A DNA stretch of 64,000 nt from JAFGSZ01 sp964492185 (lineage in GTDB: Bacteria > Bacteroidota > Bacteroidia > Bacteroidales > UBA10428). The notes under the pieces are model-generated. The model saw only the letters and a list, made by a program, of their open reading frames with translations. It was not told where the DNA came from and made no database searches. The DNA is taken from positions 1 through 64,000 of the forward strand of contig CAZBJH010000001.1 of assembly GCA_964492185.1 (NCBI GenBank), in the 5' to 3' direction. The position numbers and the translations under genes were made by a program. The first letter of the stretch is position 1. The number at the start of each line of letters is the position of its first letter. Shown in pieces: positions 8,687-17,133 of this stretch.

Positions 8687-9375
8687 ATACTAAGCCTGTA
8701 TATTGGCAATTCTTTTTTGATATTTCCTTTACTTTCTACAGTGGTTCTGATTATGATTTCTTTTCCCGGGCTGATGATGTTGATCATTTGACGTACTTTA
8801 TTATTAAATTGATTGCTTTTATTCAGGTGTGAAATATAAAATCCTCCATAGTAGTAACCAACAGAAAAATCTTTTATCCTGTACCACTCTTCGGATCCCG
8901 CGATATCATCATCAATGTAAATACTGAGGCTGTCGCAATTTAAAAGCTCGGATTTATAAACAGGGCCGTTCTCCGGCAAAACCCTATTATTGATTTTCAA
9001 TCTTGGTTGGGGTATGTTTTTAACAGTGAAGTATTTATATCCAAGTGGGAGTGTGTCTTTAGGACTGATCAGGCAGACTGACAACCGGACTTTTCCTGGC
9101 CTGTCAGGGATCAGGTTATAATGATCTTTATCTTTTATCAATAAACCATTACTGCTTATCACGTGAATACCATTTGACCGAATGCTGTCCGGTAATATTA
9201 TGCGTAAGGGATTATCAATACCTGCATAAAACAATCCTTTTTTTGAATTTAAGACCTTAAAAAATGTTTTGTCCAGTGTTTGTCCATATCTCGACTGACA
9301 ACAGGATGGTGTAACCGAATAGCATATCAGAAAGCTGAGAACAATTAAAGTATTATAATGATGGTGTTTATTCAT
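8680..9375 (-). CDS. Stand-alone GldM C-terminal-domain exported protein
   Basis: A 231-residue protein with a signal sequence (1-27); VTPSC could be a lipobox, so it may be a lipoprotein. The mature part resembles the C-terminal half of GldM: LFYAGIDNPLRI, then DRPGKVRLSV, the linker NIPQPRLKIN, and YYYGGFYIS ... NNKVRQMINIISPGKEI. Full GldM is about 500 residues and has an N-terminal membrane helix that couples the type IX secretion motor; both are absent. It could be a periplasmic partner of the T9SS trans-envelope complex, or a diverged paralogue. It lies 79 bp downstream of rlmN on the same strand. Confidence 0.7.
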   Translation of the reverse strand: MNKHHHYNTLIVLSFLICYSVTPSCCQSRYGQTLDKTFFKVLNSKKGLFYAGIDNPLRIILPDSIRSNGIHVISSNGLLIKDKDHYNLIPDRPGKVRLSVCLISPKDTLPLGYKYFTVKNIPQPRLKINNRVLPENGPVYKSELLNCDSLSIYIDDDIAGSEEWYRIKDFSVGYYYGGFYISHLNKSNQFNNKVRQMINIISPGKEIIIRTTVESKGNIKKELPIYRLSIY

Positions 9376-9454
9376 TAATGTTTCAACATGGTACTTGTGG
9401 CAAATTACAAATTTTTCTAAATGTATTAAAACCTGATAATTTCAGTTTAAAATC

Positions 9455-10486
9455 TCATTTGGTATGTGAAATTTGCTTGTTTTTCGTTGAAAGCAGACCA
9501 CAGGCAGCATTAATATCGGTTCCCCGGGAGGCTCTGATAGTGGTAAACAATCCCTTGTTATTAAGATCATCTTTGAAAAGCTTAATAGTATCATCCGGTG
9601 AAGGCTCAAATTGAACACCGGGAATACGGTGATAACGAATAAGGTTAATCCTGCATTTAAGTCCGTTTAGTAATTTTACAAGACCTTTTGCATGTGCAGG
9701 TGTATCATTTATCCCTCTGAACATTATGTATTCAAATGATAATCTGCGTTGCCTCTTCCAGTCATATTGTTTGAGTATATCTATTATATCTTTTATCGGG
9801 TAGATTTTTTCCACAGGCATAATTTTCTTGCGTTCTTCATGAAATGGTGAATGCAGACTCACTGCCAGGTGACATTCACTATTTTCGATGAACTGCCGCA
9901 TTTCCGGAATAATACCAATGGTTGATACGGTAATACGTTTAGGACTTAATCCCGGTCCGTAATCATTTGTTAGTATTTCAAGGCTTTTCATTACCTCATG
10001 CAGGTTGTCCAATGGTTCGCCCATCCCCATATAAACCAGATTTGTTATGCTTTCTTTTTCAGGAAGTGATAATAACTGGTTGACAATTTCTCCTGCCGTA
10101 AGGTTACCATGAAAGCCCTGGCGTGCTGTCATGCAAAATCTGCAACTCCGCATACATCCTATTTGCGAAGACATACAGAGTGTTTTTCGATTTTTATCGG
10201 GTATATATGCAACCTCAATGAACTGATCCGCCGAAACGGGAAAAAGGTATTTTTTTGTTCCGTCAGAGGATTCGCTGACATTTACAGGCCGTGTAGTCAG
10301 TATAATGAAATTTTCTTTCAGGAACTCCCGGTTCTTTTTTGATATATTGGTCATTTCATTAAATGAGCGTATATTTCTCCTGTAGATCCAATCAGCGATT
10401 TGCACAGCCGAATAATTGGGCAGATTATTAACCGCCATAATCTGTTGCAATTCTTCAAGTGTTTTTCCGAACAGATTCTTCATCAT
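9455..10486 (-). CDS. rlmN: Dual-specificity 23S rRNA/tRNA adenine C2-methyltransferase RlmN
   Basis: A 343-residue radical-SAM enzyme that methylates A2503 of 23S rRNA and A37 of some tRNAs. The iron-sulfur cluster motif is CMRSCRFCMTARQGF; upstream are LCMSSQIGC and the family N-terminal helices (LEELQQIM ... AVQIADWIYRR). GMGEPLDN, AVSLHSPFHEERKKIMP and RYHRIPG are present. The second catalytic Cys, used for the methyl-carrying mechanism, is in INAACGLL near the end. Length is normal. The start has two adjacent ATGs (10486 and 10483). Confidence 0.95.
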   Translation of the reverse strand: MMKNLFGKTLEELQQIMAVNNLPNYSAVQIADWIYRRNIRSFNEMTNISKKNREFLKENFIILTTRPVNVSESSDGTKKYLFPVSADQFIEVAYIPDKNRKTLCMSSQIGCMRSCRFCMTARQGFHGNLTAGEIVNQLLSLPEKESITNLVYMGMGEPLDNLHEVMKSLEILTNDYGPGLSPKRITVSTIGIIPEMRQFIENSECHLAVSLHSPFHEERKKIMPVEKIYPIKDIIDILKQYDWKRQRRLSFEYIMFRGINDTPAHAKGLVKLLNGLKCRINLIRYHRIPGVQFEPSPDDTIKLFKDDLNNKGLFTTIRASRGTDINAACGLLSTKNKQISHTK

Positions 10487-10611
10487 ATATCAGGGCATCT
10501 ATGAGCTTTCTTAATTTTATCTGAAAAATAAACATTTTGAGAATAAAACTTAAAGACTAAAATAATCAATCTTAATAAAACTAACCTGTATTTCTTTTGA
10601 TCAATAACAAT

Positions 10612-10638
10612 AAAAAAGCTGCCTACTCAAGGCAGCTT
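10612..10638 (-). terminator. Rho-independent terminator
   Basis: Read on the minus strand, AAGCTGCCT TGAGT AGGCAGCTT is followed by a T-run. It ends the secreted basic protein gene that starts at 11635. Confidence 0.8.
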
Positions 10639-10663
10639 ACATTCTTATATGTATTTGTAAATA

Positions 10664-11635
10664 TTAGTAAACTCTAAGTTGATCTGTTCTTTTCACAACA
10701 ACCTCGGGTGCATTTTCAAAGGCGGTAATTAATCCGGTTGTGACCATATACTGATTTTGAAAATAAATATGCGGCCTTCTGCTGAATCTTCGCGCTACTC
10801 TTCCCGGGATCACCACTGAAAAATCATGATATGGGTAATAAGCGCCGAAATAAAGGAAATATTCATCTGTCCCCGGTTCATAGTATACTTCGTGAACTCT
10901 GCCATATATATTACGCACTTCTCCTATATGGAATACTGCATCATAAGCCGATACGGTTGCAATGCGATACCCTATGGGATAATGCCAACGTCTTACTGAT
11001 GGATACATTTTAATATAGTGTCGATGCATTGTTCTGTTCCATACAATATTTATATTTACCGGATGGCGATATGGATAATATTTAGCCCTGTAATCCCTGT
11101 TTCTTGGCGGAGTGGTATATATATGACGTGCTTTGTGGTGACCGCTATATTTCCTGTAAGTGGCAGGATTATGCACAACCCGTTTTGAATCCTGCCTGGA
11201 ATTGCTGCTTGTAGCGTATCCCCTTCGTGCTTGCTGGTTATTTTCTCTTACAGCAGTTCTGTTGGAAACCCCACGGCGACTGTTTTCATTTTGTATTGTT
11301 GCCCTGCTATTGGCTTTACTGCGATCATCCCTGGTGGACCGGTAGTTTTCCTCATTATTGTTATTGATTTTTCTGCTGTTCCTGTCGTTAGAAGCATTGG
11401 AGCCGGCCCTGGTATTACTCTTTGAGGTTGTGGACCTGTAAGGAGTAGTACGTGTTGCACTATTTTCTGATTCCTTCTTATTATCAGTAGCTATGCTTCT
11501 CCTGGTTTCACCGGAAGTAGTTTTCTTATTGTTTTCCCTGGCAGGTCTTGTGTCACTGGCCGTCCTCCTTGAGGTCTGTGTGAATGCAGTTGCTGCCGCC
11601 AACAACATTGCCAATGTGAATATATTTCTTTTCAT
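10664..11635 (-). CDS. Secreted basic low-complexity protein, unknown function
   Basis: A 323-residue protein when started at the ATG giving the signal peptide MKRNIFTLAMLLAAATAFTQ; an ATG 24 bp upstream is in frame but adds a non-signal segment. Residues about 20-165 are a low-complexity stretch rich in Arg, Asn, Ser and Thr, likely disordered. Residues about 180-323 are a folded Tyr/His/Arg-rich domain (HYIKMYPSVRRWHYPIGY, FHIGEVRNIYGRVHEVYYE, YFLYFGAYYPYHDF). No enzyme motif is seen. Only the C-terminal domain is likely to be conserved. Confidence 0.7.
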   Translation of the reverse strand: MKRNIFTLAMLLAAATAFTQTSRRTASDTRPARENNKKTTSGETRRSIATDNKKESENSATRTTPYRSTTSKSNTRAGSNASNDRNSRKINNNNEENYRSTRDDRSKANSRATIQNENSRRGVSNRTAVRENNQQARRGYATSSNSRQDSKRVVHNPATYRKYSGHHKARHIYTTPPRNRDYRAKYYPYRHPVNINIVWNRTMHRHYIKMYPSVRRWHYPIGYRIATVSAYDAVFHIGEVRNIYGRVHEVYYEPGTDEYFLYFGAYYPYHDFSVVIPGRVARRFSRRPHIYFQNQYMVTTGLITAFENAPEVVVKRTDQLRVY

Positions 11636-11880
11636 GACCCTGGTTTTAGTGAATAACACATTTACCTTTTTACTTTCAAATAGCTTGCCAAAAATGATTA
11701 TAGCTTATAGAATGCATATTAAATGACTTATAATCAATGGTACGCGCGAATCATTTTTTATTATACCATAATAAAAATTATGTGTTTAAAACCTGATGTA
11801 TGAATATTACAGCCCAGAGTTTAAAGGACAAAGCCATTTCATATAGGTTATACTCCTTAATATTATTTTGGTTTCATAAT

Positions 11881-11936
11881 AATTCCTGCGGTTGTGATTT
11901 TTTAAATAAAGCAAGGCCTTTATTTCTGCAGGAATT
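11881..11936. other. Long imperfect hairpin in a 440-bp gene-free stretch
   Basis: AATTCCTGC (11881-11889) pairs with GCAGGAATT (11928-11936); inside it AAATAAAG faces CTTTATTT across a short loop. The gene-free stretch 11636-12075 holds this hairpin and the inverted repeat just before metA. No convincing ORF is seen: the small ORFs on both strands there lack any recognisable family features. Confidence 0.5.
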
Positions 11937-12030
11937 TGTATTTCCGGTAAAAAGTATGCCTTTTGTTCATAGTATGTTACCTGCCTGATCATGATCGGAA
12001 AGATATTATTATTATTTTTGCGGGTTAATC

Positions 12031-12063
12031 CGGTTAATCGACCGGGATGTTTTTTATTAACCG
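12031..12063 (+). promoter_or_regulatory. Inverted repeat in the metA leader
   Basis: CGGTTAAT (12031-12038) and ATTAACCG (12056-12063) form an 8-bp stem ending 12 bp before the metA start; GGTTAATC also occurs as a direct repeat just upstream. It could be an operator or a leader hairpin. It does not resemble a SAM riboswitch class I can recognise. Confidence 0.35.
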
Positions 12064-12075
12064 ATTTTTAATATT

Positions 12076-13041
12076 ATGCCTTTAAATATACCAGACAGAT
12101 TACCTTCAATAGATATTTTACAGAAAGAGAATATCTTTGTTATGCGTGAAACAAGGGCTACGCATCAGGATATACGACCAATGCAGATTGTAATTCTTAA
12201 CCTCATGCCTTTAAAAATAACCACCGAAACACATATCTTACGGTTATTATCGAATACACCATTACAGGTTGAGGTGGTATTCCTGCATACCAAAGATCAT
12301 ATTTCAAAAAACACACCCATTGAGCATCTAAAAGCATTTTATAAAACCTTTGATGAAATAAAGGACCGTAAATTCGATGGTATGGTAATAACCGGAGCGC
12401 CTATTGAAATGCTTGAATTTGAAGAAGTGGATTACTGGAGTGAATTACAACGGATAATGGACTGGGTTAAAACTCATGTAACTTCTACCATGTTTATTTG
12501 CTGGGGTGCTCAGGCGGGATTGTATCATTATTATAATGTCCCAAAATATAAATTGGACAAGAAGATGTTCGGAGTGTTTAATCATGTGATCAATAATATA
12601 AAAATACCATTGATCCGTGGATTTGATGAGGAATTTCAGGCTCCTCACTCACGCCATACGGAAATACGTAGCGAGGATATTGAAAAAATTCCGGAACTTG
12701 AGATTGTTGCTGAATCTCCTGAAGCGGGAATTTATCTTGTAATGACGCGTGATGGCCGCCAGATATTTGTTACCGGGCATGCTGAATATGATCCCACAAC
12801 ATTGAAAGAAGAGTTTGAAAGGGATATAAGCAGGGGATTGAAAATTTCTGTTCCACGGCATTATTTTCCAAATGATGATCCGAACGAAATGCCAAAAGTA
12901 CGCTGGAAGAGTCATGCCAATCTTTTATTTTACAATTGGCTCAATTATTATGTATATCAGTTGACACCTTATGATATTAAGGATGTGGGTAATAAGTTGA
13001 GGAATTTTGGATATAAAAAGGGGAGAGAGGGGAGAAGATGA
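12076..13041 (+). CDS. metA: Homoserine O-acyltransferase MetA, probably acetyl-specific
   Basis: A 321-residue cytosolic enzyme activating homoserine for methionine synthesis. The catalytic Cys142 is in FICWGAQAG, and His235 and Glu237 are in VTGHAEYD, all at family positions. Residue 111, in TGAPIEMLEF, is Glu. In characterised MetA proteins Glu at 111 favours acetyl-CoA and Gly favours succinyl-CoA, so homoserine O-acetyltransferase (MetAA) activity is predicted. No other methionine gene lies nearby. An inverted repeat precedes the start. Confidence 0.93.
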   Translation: MPLNIPDRLPSIDILQKENIFVMRETRATHQDIRPMQIVILNLMPLKITTETHILRLLSNTPLQVEVVFLHTKDHISKNTPIEHLKAFYKTFDEIKDRKFDGMVITGAPIEMLEFEEVDYWSELQRIMDWVKTHVTSTMFICWGAQAGLYHYYNVPKYKLDKKMFGVFNHVINNIKIPLIRGFDEEFQAPHSRHTEIRSEDIEKIPELEIVAESPEAGIYLVMTRDGRQIFVTGHAEYDPTTLKEEFERDISRGLKISVPRHYFPNDDPNEMPKVRWKSHANLLFYNWLNYYVYQLTPYDIKDVGNKLRNFGYKKGREGRR

Positions 13042-13052
13042 AAGCAGCCGGG

Positions 13053-13799
13053 CTAAATCCAGCCTTTAAGCTTATAGTAGAATAAGGCACAAAATTCGCG
13101 TAAAACTGTTATTTCATAGTGCAACTGGGTCCAGAATTCATATCGTACCATAAGATTACCGCCAAGATCCGGTACAATATTCCGGCTACCCAGCTTATTA
13201 TCTTCAAACAATAAATTGCTTTCTATAGCTTCTTCAAAAGCAGGGATACCGTTAACATTTTTTATTCCTGTTTTTTGAAAACACATTATTGCACGGCGCA
13301 TATGACCGGGTGATGTTATTAGCAATACGACCTGGGAGTCCGGATCAGCGATAAGACTTTTACAATGAATGGCCTGTTCCCTGGTATTACGTCCATCCGG
13401 TTCAATCCAAATGTACCGGGGATAATCGATAGATTCTGAGATATAATACGTAAGCTTATTCACGGAACTGTTATTGTCAGTTGTATCTCCCGGCAGGGCA
13501 AGGATAATTTCAGCTTCAGGATAATTATCTGCAACTTCTTTCGTATAGTAAGCCCTCATCAGATTAGACGGTTCAGGCATACCGCCACCTCCGAGAAATA
13601 CAATATAATCCGGTTCATTCATAGTTCCTGTTTTTGATGTCCCCAACCAGTAATAAAACCTGAAGGGTACTGTTGAAAAGCTGAGAATGAACAGCAAAAG
13701 TGCCGGAATGCCGGCGATAAAAATAATATATTGAATTGTCCTAATGATCTTTTTCCCAGTCAGAACAATAAGAGATTTATATTGGGATCGTAAAGGCAT
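13053..13799 (-). CDS. DUF218 (YdcF/SanA/ElyC-like) membrane-anchored protein
   Basis: A 248-residue protein with one N-terminal transmembrane helix (about residues 15-42), followed by a DUF218 Rossmann-like domain: DYIVFLGGGGMPEPSN, EIILALPGD, WIEPDGRNTREQA and VVLLITSPGHMRRAIMCFQKTG. Family members act in envelope integrity or vancomycin tolerance, but the biochemical activity is poorly defined. It is convergent with metA, 11 bp apart. The C-terminal extension (FWTQLHYEITVLREFCALFYYKL) is common in the family. Confidence 0.8.
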   Translation of the reverse strand: MPLRSQYKSLIVLTGKKIIRTIQYIIFIAGIPALLLFILSFSTVPFRFYYWLGTSKTGTMNEPDYIVFLGGGGMPEPSNLMRAYYTKEVADNYPEAEIILALPGDTTDNNSSVNKLTYYISESIDYPRYIWIEPDGRNTREQAIHCKSLIADPDSQVVLLITSPGHMRRAIMCFQKTGIKNVNGIPAFEEAIESNLLFEDNKLGSRNIVPDLGGNLMVRYEFWTQLHYEITVLREFCALFYYKLKGWI

Positions 13800-13990
13800 A
13801 TTTATATTTTATGAATAAAGATAAGAAATACCAACAATTACCGGTATAGGCAAAAATAATACCGGATAAAAACTACAGAATGTACAGAAACAGGTTAAAT
13901 ATTAATTATTTTTACGCGGTTCAATTATTAAAATATTTTATAACTTACCATTTATAAAAGGTCATAAAACACCTAAATTTAATTATCATA

Positions 13991-14671
13991 ATGGAAAATA
14001 AGAAATCATATACTGGAAAATCGGGACAGTCAGTTAAAAAAGAAACTGATGCTACAAGTAATAATCATTCAACAAAAACAGCCGGAAACACAGTAAAAAG
14101 GTCGAAAACAAAAGCTACACGTACCAGGGCACGAAAAAAAAAAGCCGCCACCCGGGAAACTGCTACGGTAAATACGAAAAAACCTTCAGTAGCACCCGGT
14201 AATTCGATGAATAGAACAGGGAGTTCAAAAAAGCCGGGAAAATATGACACGACCAAAGCAGCCGGCTCACAAGTGCATTTAACCGGCCATGAAAACAAAA
14301 TTCCTGAAATAAAAACTTCAGGCACAGGTCAAAATCAGAGTGCATCCAAAACAGATGCATCGGTAATGCCCAAGCTTAAAAAAAGCAAACGATCACAGGA
14401 AAAAGTAAGAAAAAACAAACCCCTGTCGGATCAGCAGTTGGAAGCAAGAATTAAAAAGCAGAAGAAAAAACTCTCGAATGCAAAAAAGAAACTGAAAAAA
14501 GCAGAAAACAAAACCGATCAGATATTAAAAGATTTTAAAAAAACAAAGAACAGTAAAAAAGATAATAACAAGATCAAAAACAAACTGATCAAAGCATTCG
14601 AGAAAGTATTCGTGAGAAAATCAAAAGTAAAATCAAAGAAAAAGAAGTTAAAAAAACTAAATAACAGGTAA
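13991..14671 (+). CDS. Lysine-rich basic protein, low complexity
   Basis: A 226-residue protein dominated by Lys, Thr, Ser, Ala and Asn. It has histone H1-like or unstructured character through residue 130 (TRARKKKAATRE), then a charged helix (residues about 145-226, QLEARIKKQKKKLSNAKKKLKKAENK) likely to be coiled coil. No signal peptide is seen. Nucleic-acid or ribosome binding is plausible from the charge. Another Lys-rich protein, bTHX, lies 220 bp away on the other strand. Composition alone supports this call. Confidence 0.55.
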   Translation: MENKKSYTGKSGQSVKKETDATSNNHSTKTAGNTVKRSKTKATRTRARKKKAATRETATVNTKKPSVAPGNSMNRTGSSKKPGKYDTTKAAGSQVHLTGHENKIPEIKTSGTGQNQSASKTDASVMPKLKKSKRSQEKVRKNKPLSDQQLEARIKKQKKKLSNAKKKLKKAENKTDQILKDFKKTKNSKKDNNKIKNKLIKAFEKVFVRKSKVKSKKKKLKKLNNR

Positions 14672-14708
14672 ACTCATAGATGCTTATATTATACTATAAC
14701 TGTTAAAT

Positions 14709-14875
14709 TGGTGTCTGTAAATAAAGCTGGTAAAATCTTTAACTGGTCATGTATCTGTTCAGATTGTTCAATTTGAAAAACTTGCATAGTCCGAATACGC
14801 GGAATTTACTTTTGTAGTAAATGAGCAATTTTCGGATAAGTGTAAAGCTGCAAATGGGGCTTATGTGCAAACATA
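14709..14875 (-). repeat. Type B palindromic element, degenerate
   Basis: It aligns along its whole length with the B copy at 34942-35108: GTGTCTGT, CATGTATCTGTTCAGA, GTAAATGAGCAATTTTCGGA and GCAAATGGGGCTTATG, with many substitutions. The outer TA termini are decayed, so this is an old copy. Confidence 0.7.
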
Positions 14876-14891
14876 ACTGGTCTGATCTGTA

Positions 14892-15200
14892 TTATTCTTT
14901 ATTTTTTTCTTCTGATGGTTTTTTAGTTTTTGATCTTTTCTTTACGGTTTTTTCATCTGATGTCTTTTTAGTCTGGGTACCAGGTTTACCGGTTATTTCT
15001 TTGTAAGATGCTGCCTGTTTTTTCTTTTCTTCCTTTTTTTGTTCTTTTTCTTGTTTTATTTTCTCTCCTTTATCTGCCAATTGTTTCAATTCGGGATTAA
15101 TGGCGGTAACAGGTTTGTTTTTTCTTTTTTTTAACCGTCTTCGACCATATGATTTATTTACTATTTTTCCTCTTCGTGTCTTTAAATCTCCTTTTCCCAT
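14892..15200 (-). CDS. Small-subunit ribosomal protein bTHX with long charged C-terminal extension
   Basis: A 102-residue protein. Residues 1-27 (MGKGDLKTRRGKIVNKSYGR and the following basic residues) match bTHX, a tiny 30S protein that stabilises the head of the subunit in some bacteria, including Bacteroidota. The rest (about 30-102) is a Lys/Glu-rich, probably helical extension (KGEKIKQEKEQKKEEKKKQ) ending in KKTSDEKTVKKRSKTKK. Usual bTHX is only about 25-60 residues, so the tail is unusual. It lies close to rpmB/rpmG but on the other strand. Confidence 0.75.
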   Translation of the reverse strand: MGKGDLKTRRGKIVNKSYGRRRLKKRKNKPVTAINPELKQLADKGEKIKQEKEQKKEEKKKQAASYKEITGKPGTQTKKTSDEKTVKKRSKTKKPSEEKNKE

Positions 15201-15335
15201 ATCGTTTTATTGTTTAATTGATTTTACATGTTTTATCAAATGTACAAATTCCTGAAAAAATTTCAATTATCAATATCAAATATCGTTCTTCTATTGATTA
15301 TCTTTGTTTAAGAGATTAAAATACTTATTATTTTA

Positions 15336-15367
15336 TTTGATAATTTAGATAAAATTATCGTACTTTG
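15336..15367 (+). promoter_or_regulatory. Candidate promoter of the rpmB operon
   Basis: TTTG (15336-15339) is followed after 21 bases by TACTTTG (15361-15367), a near match to the -33/-7 pattern. The operon start codon is 42 bp downstream. Confidence 0.5.
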
Positions 15368-15408
15368 CGCTCTGTTAAAAAAAATGCGAACTAAAAGGAT
15401 TGAGAAGC

Positions 15409-15651
15409 ATGTCACAAATATGCCAGATAACAGGTAAAAAAGTCATTGTGGGAAATAATGTATCCCACTCTAAGAAAAGGACGAGAAGAAAATTTTATCC
15501 AAATTTGTTTGTGAAAAAATTCTATCTTCCCGAAGAGGATCGCTGGATAACTTTAAATGTTTCTGCATCCGGAATTAAGAATATTAATAAAAAGGGACTC
15601 AAAGCAGCCCTTGATGAAGCAAAAACAAAAGGGTTTATCAGGAGTTATTAA
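15409..15651 (+). CDS. rpmB: 50S ribosomal protein L28
   Basis: An 80-residue ribosomal protein. The start at the ATG giving MSQICQITGKKVIVGNNVSH matches L28; an upstream TTG in frame is rejected. HSKKRTRRKFYPNL and the terminal TKGFIRSY are family features. First gene of the rpmB-rpmG-DUF4295 cluster. Confidence 0.95.
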   Translation: MSQICQITGKKVIVGNNVSHSKKRTRRKFYPNLFVKKFYLPEEDRWITLNVSASGIKNINKKGLKAALDEAKTKGFIRSY

Positions 15652-15669
15652 CTGCAAATATTTAGAATT

Positions 15670-15852
15670 ATGGCAAAAAAAGGGAACAGGGTGCAGGTAA
15701 TCCTGGAATGTACAGAACATAAGGATAGTGGTATGCCGGGAACATCAAGGTACATTACCACAAAAAACAGAAAAAACACACCGGACCGGATGGAACGGAA
15801 AAAATATAATCCGATCCTGAAGAAAGTAACTGTTCACAAAGAAATTAAATAA
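15670..15852 (+). CDS. rpmG: 50S ribosomal protein L33
   Basis: A 60-residue ribosomal protein. MAKKGNRVQVILECTEHKDSG, YITTKNRKNTPDRMERKKYNP and VTVHKEIK are typical of L33. Only one Cys is present, so this is the zinc-free form. It follows rpmB by 18 bp. Confidence 0.95.
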   Translation: MAKKGNRVQVILECTEHKDSGMPGTSRYITTKNRKNTPDRMERKKYNPILKKVTVHKEIK

Positions 15853-15859
15853 CAAAACT

Positions 15860-16012
15860 ATGGCAAAGAAAGTAGTAGCAACTTTACAGAGTGGCGCCGG
15901 AAGAAATTTTACCAAATGTATAAAAATGGTGAAATCAACAAAGTCCGATGCTTATGTATTCAAAGAAGAAGTGGTAAATAACGATCATATCAAAGATTTT
16001 TTTAAACAGTAA
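15860..16012 (+). CDS. DUF4295 family small protein
   Basis: A 50-residue basic protein (MAKKVVATLQSGAGRNFTKC ... YVFKEEVV ... IKDFFKQ) starting 7 bp after rpmG. This small family is typical of Bacteroidota and sits between rpmG and ftsY in many genomes. Its position and basic N terminus suggest ribosome association, which is inference. Confidence 0.9.
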   Translation: MAKKVVATLQSGAGRNFTKCIKMVKSTKSDAYVFKEEVVNNDHIKDFFKQ

Positions 16013-16036
16013 AAGTTTAATAAGATTTTCTATATG

Positions 16037-16070
16037 AAAAAGCTTTCTTTGGGAAAAGAAGGCTTTTTTT
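16037..16070 (+). terminator. Rho-independent terminator of the L28/L33/DUF4295 operon
   Basis: AAAAAGCTTTCTT and AAGAAGGCTTTTTTT form an imperfect stem around a short loop, ending in a T-run. Confidence 0.7.
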
Positions 16071-16101
16071 GTATAAGTTTTATAGTTTAATCGGATTAAA
16101 A

Positions 16102-17043
16102 ATGGGACTATTTACCAGGACAAAAAAGGAGAATTTGGATAAAGGCCTTGAAAAGACAAAGGAAAATGTTTTTAAGAAGCTTTCTAGGGCAGTTGTCGGT
16201 AAATCAAAAGTGGACGATGAAGTGCTGGATAATCTGGAGGAAGTACTTGTAACCTCGGATGTGGGCGTTAATACTACACTTAAAATAATAGAACGGATTG
16301 AACAGCGTGTGGCACACGATAAATATATAGGAACCGATGAACTGAATGCAATCCTGAAAAATGAAATTGCAGCCCTGTTGGAAGAAAATAATACCGGTGA
16401 AGCTGAAAGTTTTGATGCACAATTGAAACATAAGCCATATGTAATAATGGTAGTGGGTGTGAATGGTGCAGGGAAAACCACAACCATAGGTAAACTGGCC
16501 TGGCATTTTAAACAGGCCGGAAAAAGTGTTATTCTGGGTGCTGCCGATACTTTTCGTGCTGCAGCAGCAGACCAGCTTACTATTTGGTCAGAACGCACAA
16601 GAGTGCCTATTATCAAACAAAATATGGGTTCTGATCCTGCTTCGGTAGCTTACGATACACTGTCTGCTGCAAAAGCCAGGGATCTTGATGTTGTTATAGT
16701 GGATACTGCAGGAAGATTACATAATAAGGTTAACCTGATGAATGAATTGACTAAAATTAAGAATGTGATGAAAAAAGTCATTCCGGATGCACCTCACGAA
16801 ATTTTACTTATTCTGGACGGATCCACAGGACAAAATGCATTTGAACAGGCCAAACAATTCACAAAAGCCACACAAGTTAATGCCATCGCGATTACAAAGC
16901 TTGACGGCACAGCCAAGGGTGGTGTTGTGATCGGTATTTCAGATCAGTTCCGGATACCTGTAAAATACATAGGTATTGGTGAAAAAATGGAAGATCTGCA
17001 GTTATTTAATAAATCCGAATTTGTTGACTCACTCTTTTCTTAG
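16102..17043 (+). CDS. ftsY: Signal recognition particle receptor FtsY
   Basis: A 313-residue GTPase that docks ribosome-SRP complexes at the inner membrane. The start ATG gives MGLFTRTKKENL; the ORF runs 33 bp further upstream without support. The N domain (VDDEVLDNLEEVLVTSDVGV) is followed by the P-loop GVNGAGKTTTIGKL, DTFRAAAADQL, DTAGRLHN, TKLDGTAKGG and the closing GEKMEDLQLFN. The acidic A domain of E. coli FtsY is absent, as usual in this phylum. The order rpmB-rpmG-DUF4295-ftsY-rimO is a familiar one in Bacteroidota. Confidence 0.96.
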   Translation: MGLFTRTKKENLDKGLEKTKENVFKKLSRAVVGKSKVDDEVLDNLEEVLVTSDVGVNTTLKIIERIEQRVAHDKYIGTDELNAILKNEIAALLEENNTGEAESFDAQLKHKPYVIMVVGVNGAGKTTTIGKLAWHFKQAGKSVILGAADTFRAAAADQLTIWSERTRVPIIKQNMGSDPASVAYDTLSAAKARDLDVVIVDTAGRLHNKVNLMNELTKIKNVMKKVIPDAPHEILLILDGSTGQNAFEQAKQFTKATQVNAIAITKLDGTAKGGVVIGISDQFRIPVKYIGIGEKMEDLQLFNKSEFVDSLFS

Positions 17044-17133
17044 ATTATTACATCTGGTTAATATATTACCTGGAACTCACTTAGCGCGATCCTGAAAACC
17101 TGGAACTATTAGATATGTTCTTATTATAATTAA

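Noticed and set aside
11807..11992. 61-codon ORF in the metA upstream gap
   Set aside because: Overlapping ORFs of similar length occur on both strands around a large hairpin; no homology features or promoter support it.
12001..12075. Possible SAM riboswitch upstream of metA
   Set aside because: Only a simple 8-bp inverted repeat is seen; the paired helices and conserved core of known SAM riboswitch classes are not recognisable.
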